Part shown: positions 1 through 4,133 of the stretch, one piece after another | How positions within the stretch are numbered: the stretch's first letter is position 1 | Layout of the letters: every line of letters begins with the position of its first letter | NCBI GenBank assembly: GCA_945835425.1 | Contig: CAMAJC010000150.1 | Span: 1 to 5,329, forward strand | DNA from: an uncultured Clostridia bacterium | GTDB lineage: Bacteria; Bacillota; Clostridia; Oscillospirales; Ruminococcaceae | DNA: 5,329 nt | Direction: 5' to 3' | Made by a program: the position numbers and the translations under genes | The notes under the pieces: model-generated | Databases searched by the model: none | Seen by the model: the letters and a program-made list of their open reading frames with translations, nothing else | What the model was told of the DNA's origin: nothing

Positions 1-27
1 GCACCGACTGAATACAATAAAATAGAA

Positions 28-53
28 AAAGCTGACCACAACCGGCCAGCTTT
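28..53 (-). terminator. Rho-independent terminator of the sigma/anti-sigma/VanZ operon
   Basis: Read on the minus strand, a 10-bp stem (one G-T wobble) is formed by AAAGCTGGCC (53-44) and GGTCAGCTTT (37-28) around a 6-base loop. A T-rich tract follows (TTTTCTATTTTATT). It begins 11 bases after the stop codon of the VanZ-like gene, the right place to end the three-gene operon. On the plus strand the tail is only weakly T-rich, so it acts mainly leftward. Confidence 0.85.
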
Positions 54-63
54 CCCTTTATTC

Positions 64-735
64 CTATCTTCTCGTCCTGCGCAGCGAAAAAATGCCGATC
101 CCCAGCCCGATCAGCGTCCCGACCGCACGGTAAACCATATCGTTTACGTCGAGATGGCCGATGCTGGTGCAAAACTGCAAAAGTTCGATGAGACAGCCTG
201 TCCCGATGCAGATCAGCACTGCCGCCCACCTCTTTTTCCTGCCTGCCGTCAGGACGCCCAGCGGGATAAACAGGCCGATGTTCAGCCAGCTGTCCCCGTT
301 GCTTGGGAACCGAAAGAGGATGTTGACGAGCAGGCTGCTGAACTTCCAGTGAAACGGGACGAGGTTGATTTCAGCCATATTCGGGTTAAAGTAGCTCATG
401 TCCCTGATAGTCAGGTGCCTGAAAAACGGGACCGCTGCCCAAAGGGCGGTCAGCGCGATGGTCAGAGCATACAAAAACCGCTTCTGACTGTCTTCCGCAC
501 GGACGGCGATGCATCCGCTGCCGATGGCCAGTACCAAAAAGCCGAACAGCTTGCCGCTTCGTTCGTCGGATAAATTGAACAGGAAAAAGATCCACATTTC
601 CTGCCCAAAATCGGTATCTTCCAGCCACGCCAGCACGGTATCCAAAAATCCAACCCATACCGGCGTCAAAAGCCACCATCCAACCGCAATAATAACCAAA
701 ACCAGATACGCTTTTTTCTGTTTGCCGCTCAGCAT
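64..735 (-). CDS. VanZ-like family membrane protein
   Basis: A 223-residue polytopic membrane protein with the VanZ-like domain in its C-terminal half. The family marks are NLVPF (124-128), the N-I-G-L-F-I-P-L-G segment (152-160), IELLQ (183-187) and DVNDM followed by VGTLIG (196-210). Hydrophobic segments lie near residues 9-28, 45-58, 62-80, 87-105, 150-165, 168-188 and 201-218, so about five to seven membrane spans are likely. VanZ of Tn1546 gives low-level teicoplanin resistance by an unresolved mechanism, and chromosomal homologues are common in Firmicutes; this protein's own role is inferred only from family and context. One oddity: the Asn usual in the last motif (D-x-D-D-x-x-x-N-x-x-G) is Arg here (residue 203). 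The start is fixed by GGAGGA (748-743), 7 bases upstream and made from the last codons of the preceding gene. The gap to that gene is 3 bases, so translational coupling is likely. Confidence 0.85.
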   Translation of the reverse strand: MLSGKQKKAYLVLVIIAVGWWLLTPVWVGFLDTVLAWLEDTDFGQEMWIFFLFNLSDERSGKLFGFLVLAIGSGCIAVRAEDSQKRFLYALTIALTALWAAVPFFRHLTIRDMSYFNPNMAEINLVPFHWKFSSLLVNILFRFPSNGDSWLNIGLFIPLGVLTAGRKKRWAAVLICIGTGCLIELLQFCTSIGHLDVNDMVYRAVGTLIGLGIGIFSLRRTRR

Positions 736-738
736 CCG

Positions 739-1449
739 TCATTCCTCCATCCGCAGGTTTTGCAGCATTTTGATCATATCGGCGGCTGTCAGTTCGCTGC
801 CGGACGACTGGATGGCGACCTGTCCGCTGTCCGGCAGCAGCCCGATCAGACAGCTCCACCCGCTTGTCTCCATCAGCGTCACCTTCGTAAACCCCGACAG
901 CTCGATGTTGACAGCCGACGCCGCTTCGTTTGGCAGGATAAAACCGACTTCCGTATACAGGACTGCTCCCCGGATTTTCTGTCCGCTGCGCAGATACAAA
1001 ATTCCTTCATCCTCTTTTATCCTGCACCAGCCGGGCAGCCAGCCAAACTCCAACCGGCTGTAATCCGCCTGTTCTTCCGCGTCAGCCGACTGAACATGCA
1101 GCGGGAAATAATACGGATTCAGCAGATGAATCTCCGCTGTCACCGCGTCCCGCACCGCCTGCACATCGGTCAAAACCAGCGCACAGCCTGTCAGCAGCAC
1201 CAACGCAAAAACCGCCGCCTTCTGCGCCCACTGGCCCGCCTTTTTGCAGCTGTCCTGCAGCCGCCGTTTCCGCATAATCCCGTCCAGCCAGCTTTCCGTC
1301 TGCGCATATGCAGCCGCGTCCGGCTCCTCATCCGTCAATGCCGCGTGCATCTCCTCTGCTTCCAGGTCAAAATGCCTGCGGACATAGGCCGACAGCCGGA
1401 TATCATCCGCATCTTCCTCTAAATGGCGGAAAAACTCTTTCTTTTCCAT
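739..1449 (-). CDS. Probable membrane anti-sigma factor with DUF4367-like domain
   Basis: A 236-residue protein with three parts. The N-terminal cytoplasmic segment (about 1-75) is charged and largely helical and would be the sigma-binding part. One membrane span follows (about 77-96). The extracytoplasmic part (about 130-232) resembles DUF4367: a W-L-P-G-W start (137-141), alternating beta strands, a paired GY/GF-type pattern through 149-205, and a final helix (219-232, ELTAADMIKMLQNL). DUF4367 proteins are commonly encoded next to ECF sigma factors and are thought to sense envelope signals. No zinc-binding H-x3-C-x2-C anti-sigma motif is present, so this is not a ZAS-type anti-sigma. The gene starts 14 bases after the sigma gene, with AAGGAGG (1463-1457) placed 7 bases before the ATG. 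Family placement is from pattern only; the anti-sigma role is inferred from topology and gene order. Confidence 0.75.
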   Translation of the reverse strand: MEKKEFFRHLEEDADDIRLSAYVRRHFDLEAEEMHAALTDEEPDAAAYAQTESWLDGIMRKRRLQDSCKKAGQWAQKAAVFALVLLTGCALVLTDVQAVRDAVTAEIHLLNPYYFPLHVQSADAEEQADYSRLEFGWLPGWCRIKEDEGILYLRSGQKIRGAVLYTEVGFILPNEAASAVNIELSGFTKVTLMETSGWSCLIGLLPDSGQVAIQSSGSELTAADMIKMLQNLRMEE

Positions 1450-1463
1450 CCCGTGCCCTCCTT

Positions 1464-2012
1464 TCAGTCCAGTTTGATCAGCTTACGGGCATGTTTCCGC
1501 GCCCTTGAGAGATAAGTGCGCACGCTCCCCGGACTGATGCCCAGCCGCTGCGCAATCTCCTCATCCGGCAGTTCCAGCAGATACTTTAAATAGAATAAAT
1601 CCTGATCGACTGTCGGAAGTTCTCCCCACTGCTGATGAAAACGGGCAAAGGTTTCCCGCTGCTCGCAGAAAAGCTCCGGACTGCACCCGCTGTCCTCCAG
1701 TTCTTCCGCACAGTCCTCCAGACTTATGTACACCCGCTTTTTCCGCCGGTAGTCGATCAGGACGCTGCGAATCACCCGCTGGACATACCGTGTCACCTGC
1801 GGCGGCGTCAGCTCTGCCAACCTGTCCGTATGCTCCGCCAGCCGCAGAAAGCACTCCTGTATCAAATCTTCCCGGTCATCCGGCGGACAGCTGCCGCTCA
1901 AAATACGGCCAATCAACGGGCTGTACTGAAAACAGAGCCTGACCAGCAGATCCTTCTGCTGCCGGTTCAGCCCGCCGTCCCGCAGAATCCCCATCGCAAA
2001 AACCAGCGTCAT
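1464..2012 (-). CDS. ECF-type RNA polymerase sigma factor
   Basis: A 182-residue sigma-70 family protein of the usual ECF size, with regions 2 and 4 only. Region 2 spans about residues 22-95: DDREDLIQECFLRLAEH (45-61) is the 2.1/2.2 core-binding helix, and YVQRVIRSVLIDYRRKKR (76-93) covers 2.3/2.4, which recognises the -10. An acidic linker (98-118) separates it from region 4 (about 130-180), whose helix-turn-helix is EEIAQRLGISPGSVRTYLSRARKHAR (151-176). It should direct RNA polymerase to a special promoter set, probably in response to envelope stress. It is first in an operon with a membrane anti-sigma and a VanZ-like gene. The chosen ATG has GGAGG (2024-2020) 7 bases upstream; an in-frame ATG at codon 7 lacks such a site. 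There is no long extra C-terminal domain. The promoter in front looks like SigA, so basal expression may not be autogenous. Confidence 0.88.
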   Translation of the reverse strand: MTLVFAMGILRDGGLNRQQKDLLVRLCFQYSPLIGRILSGSCPPDDREDLIQECFLRLAEHTDRLAELTPPQVTRYVQRVIRSVLIDYRRKKRVYISLEDCAEELEDSGCSPELFCEQRETFARFHQQWGELPTVDQDLFYLKYLLELPDEEIAQRLGISPGSVRTYLSRARKHARKLIKLD

Positions 2013-2038
2013 GCCTTCCCCTCCCTTTTCCTTTCACT

Positions 2039-2068
2039 TATATATACGCAGACAGCTCTGTTTTGCAA
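2039..2068 (-). promoter_or_regulatory. Promoter of the sigma-factor operon
   Basis: On the minus strand a -35-like TTGCAA (2068-2063) is followed after 16 bases by TATATA (2046-2041). A second overlapping TATATA (2044-2039) would give an 18-base spacer. Transcription would begin near 2033, leaving a leader of about 20 bases that holds the ribosome binding site. No GGAAC-type ECF -35 is evident here. A small inverted repeat, CTGTT (2058-2062) and AACAG (2067-2071), overlaps the -35 and might be an operator, but it is short. Confidence 0.5.
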
Positions 2069-2107
2069 CAGGTTTTTTGGATTTTCTTCAGCTTTTCCAT
2101 ATATATT

Positions 2108-2155
2108 GGGACGGCCAATCCGTGCATATCCGGCGGAACGGACAAGTCCGTTCCC
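2108..2155. repeat. 48-bp REP-like palindromic element
   Basis: The core is a perfect 9-bp inverted repeat, GGAACGGAC (2135-2143) and GTCCGTTCC (2146-2154), with a 2-base centre. The element is framed by imperfect inverted ends, GGGACGG (2108-2114) and CCGTTCCC (2148-2155), which differ by one inserted base. A further small hairpin, ATTGG (2105-2109) with CCAAT (2115-2119), sits at the left end. It has no coding content and resembles the short palindromic units scattered between genes in gut clostridia. That it is dispersed in this genome is inference, since only one copy is visible. Confidence 0.55.
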
Positions 2156-2250
2156 TACAACATCACAGGCAGATGTAAACGCACAAACAAACGCATAAAC
2201 CCTTCCGTCCCGCACCCATCCCCAAAAATCCCCGCAGCTTCCCGTCCAAA
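2156..2250. other. Non-coding spacer, C/A-rich
   Basis: This stretch is purine-poor on the plus strand apart from A-runs and has no convincing gene, RNA or terminator. The only regularity is two copies of AAACGCA (2177-2183 and 2189-2195) with a 12-base period. It joins the palindromic element to the tandem hairpin repeats in the roughly 360-base gene-free gap between the sigma gene and tRNA-Lys. Confidence 0.5.
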
Positions 2251-2325
2251 CACTAGCGAAGCGTCTTCATGTGCCGCAGGCACGCTTCACTAGCGCAGCG
2301 TCTTCATGCGGCGCCAGCCGCGCTT
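2251..2325. repeat. Two tandem 37/38-bp hairpin repeats
   Basis: Copy 1 is 2251-2287 and copy 2 is 2288-2325; both begin CACTAGCG, share AGCGTCTTCATG and end CGCTT. CACT at 2326-2329 begins a third copy that is not completed. Each unit can fold: copy 1 has GTGCC (2271-2275) with GGCAC (2279-2283), inside GAAGC (2258-2262) with GCTTC (2284-2288). Copy 2 has GCGGC (2308-2312) with GCCGC (2317-2321). The two inner stems differ in sequence yet both stay fully paired, while the flanks are almost identical, which suggests selection on or copying of a structured unit. The array ends just beyond the tRNA-Lys terminator. Confidence 0.75.
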
Positions 2326-2338
2326 CACTCCAAAACAA

Positions 2339-2368
2339 AAAGGAGTACTGCATCTGCAGTACTCCTTT
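2339..2368 (-). terminator. Rho-independent terminator of tRNA-Lys
   Basis: A perfect 14-bp stem joins AAAGGAGTACTGCA (2339-2352) and TGCAGTACTCCTTT (2355-2368) with a 2-base centre, so a 4-base loop with 13 bp is more realistic. On the minus strand the stem is followed by TTTTTGTTTTG. It starts 5 bases beyond the encoded CCA end of the tRNA. The plus-strand tail (TTTATTTT) is also T-rich, so it may work in both directions. Confidence 0.9.
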
Positions 2369-2372
2369 ATTT

Positions 2373-2448
2373 TGGTGAGCCACCGGAGGCTCGAACTCCG
2401 GACCCTTTGATTAAAAGTCAAATGCTCTGCCAACTGAGCTAGTGGCTC
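2373..2448 (-). tRNA. tRNA-Lys (anticodon UUU)
   Basis: A complete 76-base tRNA with encoded CCA (2375-2373) and discriminator A (2376). Acceptor stem GAGCCAC (2448-2442) pairs with GTGGCTC (2383-2377). The D arm is GCTC-AGTTGGCA-GAGC. The anticodon arm is TTTGA-CTTTTAA-TCAAA, giving anticodon UUU, which reads AAA and AAG. The T arm is CGGAG-TTCGAGC-CTCCG with the standard TTCGA loop. All four stems pair without mismatch. The gene stands alone, with its own promoter and terminator, rather than in a tRNA cluster. Confidence 0.98.
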
Positions 2449-2460
2449 ACAACATAGATA

Positions 2461-2489
2461 AGTATAACACGGCTGAACCTGCTTGTCAA
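2461..2489 (-). promoter_or_regulatory. SigA promoter of tRNA-Lys
   Basis: On the minus strand a perfect -35 TTGACA (2489-2484) is followed by a 17-base spacer and -10 TATACT (2466-2461). Transcription would start near 2454, about 6 bases before the mature 5' end. A-tracts just upstream of the -35 (complement of 2491-2508) resemble an UP element, as expected for a stable-RNA gene. Confidence 0.9.
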
Positions 2490-2591
2490 CACTTTTTTTC
2501 ATTTTCCGCGCGATTTTTTTGCGTGAAAATAAATATAGAAACTATACGAAATAGGTCTGATTCTGCCGGTTATGTTCTGCTATTTCCCCGG

Positions 2592-2620
2592 TTGACGAGA
2601 TATATAGAATGCTATATAAT
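2592..2620 (+). promoter_or_regulatory. SigA promoter of the MATE gene
   Basis: TTGACG (2592-2597), a 17-base spacer and a perfect TATAAT (2615-2620) form a near-consensus SigA promoter. The start would fall near 2627, giving a leader of about 88 bases. It is divergent from the tRNA-Lys promoter, and the roughly 100 bases between the two hold A/T tracts and no other clear signal. A promoter this strong in front of an efflux gene suggests constitutive synthesis held back after initiation, or control by a repressor not seen here. Confidence 0.85.
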
Positions 2621-2626
2621 AGAATC

Positions 2627-2714
2627 AGCTTATACGGTGGGAGTCTGCCTCCTGCCGCGCAGAAAGCGCCGTCCATGACGGTTCCCGCTTACTATCAGAA
2701 AGGATGATGCTTAT
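2627..2714 (+). promoter_or_regulatory. Structured 5' leader of the MATE gene, possible regulatory RNA
   Basis: Two exclusive folds can be drawn. Fold A has three local hairpins: 2636-2643 with 2649-2656 (two wobbles), GCGC 2657-2660 with 2666-2669, and CGTC 2670-2673 with 2677-2680. Fold B has a closing helix GTGGGA (2637-2642) with TCCCGC (2683-2688), which encloses TCTGC (2644-2648) with GCAGA (2659-2663) and CCGTC (2669-2673) with GACGG (2677-2681), like a three-way junction. A small frame, MTVPAYYQKG, runs from ATG at 2675 to TGA at 2705-2707 and ends on the MATE ribosome binding site; it has no good site of its own. By eye the leader does not match guanidine-I/II/III, preQ1, yybP-ykoY, ZTP or THF riboswitches. 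No U-run terminator and no clear sequestration of the ribosome binding site are seen. Regulation is a hypothesis. Confidence 0.35.
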
Positions 2715-4088
2715 ATGGCAGAAAACGCCGCGGTGAAAAACACCGCTCCTACACAAAACAAGATGGGTACGATGCCCGTCGGAAAGCTCCTGATTTCGAT
2801 GGGGCTGCCGATGGTCCTCTCGATGCTCGTGCAGGCCCTTTATAATATCGTCGACTCGATTTTCGTCGCCCGGATCAGCGAGGCCGCCCTGACCGCTGTC
2901 AGCATGGCTTTCCCGATCCAGAACTTTATGATCTCCTCCGTCAGCGGCATGGGCGTCGGCGTCAACGCTCTGCTTTCCCGCAGCCTCGGCGAAGGCAACC
3001 ATGAACAGGCCAACAAAGCCGCCAACAACGGCATCTTCCTTGCCTTCGTGACGATGATCATTTTTGTCCTGTTCGGTATCTTCGGCGCACGGCCCTTCTT
3101 TGCCATGCAGACCAGCGACTCGGAAATCATCGCAGCCGGCACCGTCTATGTCCAAATCTGCTGCATTCTGTCGGTCGGCTGCTTCGGGCAGATCATCACC
3201 GAACGGCTGCTGCAGTCCACCGGCCTGGCCCATCTTTCGATGGTCACCCAGATGTCCGGTGCAATCACCAATATCATTCTCGACCCGATTCTGATCTTCG
3301 GTATGTTCGGCCTGCCTGCCCTGGGCGCTGCAGGCGCGGCGCTGGCGACCGTTATCGGCCAGATCCTCTCCTGCGTGATCGGCTTTATCCTGAACATCCG
3401 CTGCAACAAAACCCTCCGCCTCAGCTTTAGATACCGCCCTGATGGACATATCATCAAGGAAATCTACCGGGTCGGCCTGCCCTCCATCGCGATGCAGTCG
3501 ATCGGTTCGATCATGAACCTCGCGATGAACATGATCCTGATGGGCTTTACATCCACCGCCACCGCTGTCTTCGGCGTTTATTTCAAGCTCCAGAGCTTCG
3601 CGATCATGCCGGTCATCGGCCTGTCCAACGCCATGATCCCGATCATCGCCTTCAACTACGGCGCCCGCAGCAAGGAACGGATCATGAAGACCATCAAGTA
3701 CAGCATGGCTTCGGCGGAAATCTTCCTGCTGGTTGTTTTCCTGGTGTTCATGTGCCTGCCGAAACTGCTGCTTTCGATGTTCTCTGCGTCGGACAACATG
3801 ATGGCCATGGGCATCCCCGCTCTGCGGACGATGGGCGTTTGCTTCCTCGTCTGCGGCCTGTGCATCTGCGCCGGGTCGGTCTTCCAGGCGCTCGGCAACG
3901 GCGTCTACAGCCTGATCGTCTCGGTCTGCCGCCAGCTCTTAGTACTGATTCCGGTGGCATGGCTGATGAGTTTCACCGGCATTCTCGAACTGGTCTGGCT
4001 CTCCTTCCCGATCGCCGAGGTCGTCTCGCTGACCGTCTCGATGTTCTTCCTTAAACGGATCTATAAGGCCAAGCTCAAAAATATGTAA
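2715..4088 (+). CDS. MATE family multidrug efflux transporter
   Basis: A 457-residue protein of normal full length for the MATE family, which exports cationic drugs and metabolites across the cytoplasmic membrane in exchange for Na+ or H+. It has the expected twelve hydrophobic segments in two similar halves. The first half starts with GKLLISMGLPMVLSMLVQAL (23-42) and continues YNIVDSIFVARI (43-54), the characteristic first-helix pattern with its Asp at 47. The second half starts near GLPSIAMQSIGSIMNLAMNM (254-273). Other typical segments are NALLSRSLGEGN (84-95) and IPIIAFNYGARSKER (308-322). The pattern is closest to Clostridia MepA-type proteins; the substrate cannot be told. The ATG has AAAGGA (2699-2704) 10 bases upstream; a later Met at residue 17 is less well served. 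The gene is monocistronic, with its own promoter, leader and terminator. A small hairpin (GCGGTG 2730-2735 with CACCGC 2741-2746) lies in the first codons. Confidence 0.95.
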   Translation: MAENAAVKNTAPTQNKMGTMPVGKLLISMGLPMVLSMLVQALYNIVDSIFVARISEAALTAVSMAFPIQNFMISSVSGMGVGVNALLSRSLGEGNHEQANKAANNGIFLAFVTMIIFVLFGIFGARPFFAMQTSDSEIIAAGTVYVQICCILSVGCFGQIITERLLQSTGLAHLSMVTQMSGAITNIILDPILIFGMFGLPALGAAGAALATVIGQILSCVIGFILNIRCNKTLRLSFRYRPDGHIIKEIYRVGLPSIAMQSIGSIMNLAMNMILMGFTSTATAVFGVYFKLQSFAIMPVIGLSNAMIPIIAFNYGARSKERIMKTIKYSMASAEIFLLVVFLVFMCLPKLLLSMFSASDNMMAMGIPALRTMGVCFLVCGLCICAGSVFQALGNGVYSLIVSVCRQLLVLIPVAWLMSFTGILELVWLSFPIAEVVSLTVSMFFLKRIYKAKLKNM

Positions 4089-4096
4089 AGAAACAT

Positions 4097-4128
4097 AATC
4101 CCGGAAGCGTCCTGCTCCCGGGATTTTT
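4097..4128 (+). terminator. Terminator between convergent MATE and lipoprotein genes
   Basis: AATCCCGG (4097-4104) pairs with CCGGGATT (4118-4125). Inside it, after one mismatch, AGC (4106-4108) pairs with GCT (4114-4116) around a 5-base loop. A TTTTT run (4124-4128) follows on the plus strand. It lies 8 bases after the MATE stop. On the minus strand the tail is weaker (TTATGTTTCTTT), so it may also terminate the lipoprotein transcript, less efficiently. Confidence 0.88.
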
Positions 4129-4133
4129 GCTAT

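Noticed and set aside
386..859. Alternative minus-strand frame of 157 codons across the anti-sigma/VanZ junction
   Set aside because: It is a shadow of two well-supported genes in another frame, without a ribosome binding site or domain.
2009..2215. Minus-strand 68-codon frame that overlaps the sigma start by ATGA
   Set aside because: It starts at a GTG without a good ribosome binding site, its middle is the palindromic repeat read through, and the sigma promoter lies inside it. The ATGA overlap is probably chance.
2251..2325. CRISPR array
   Set aside because: There are only two copies, directly abutting, with no unique spacers and no cas genes.
2373..2448. tRNA-Lys as an attachment site of an integrated element
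   Set aside because: No integrase and no duplicated tRNA 3' end are seen in the window.
2290..2502. Minus-strand 70-codon frame
   Set aside because: It runs through tRNA-Lys, its terminator and the hairpin repeats, so it is not a protein gene.
2627..2714. Known riboswitch in front of the MATE gene
   Set aside because: No conserved core of guanidine, preQ1, yybP-ykoY, ZTP or THF classes could be found by eye; kept only as an unclassified structured leader.
2625..3449. Long 274-codon minus-strand frame opposite the MATE gene
   Set aside because: The composition is rich in Asp, Gly, His and Gln with no domain, as expected of the antisense of a GC-rich membrane-protein gene. The MATE frame is certain.
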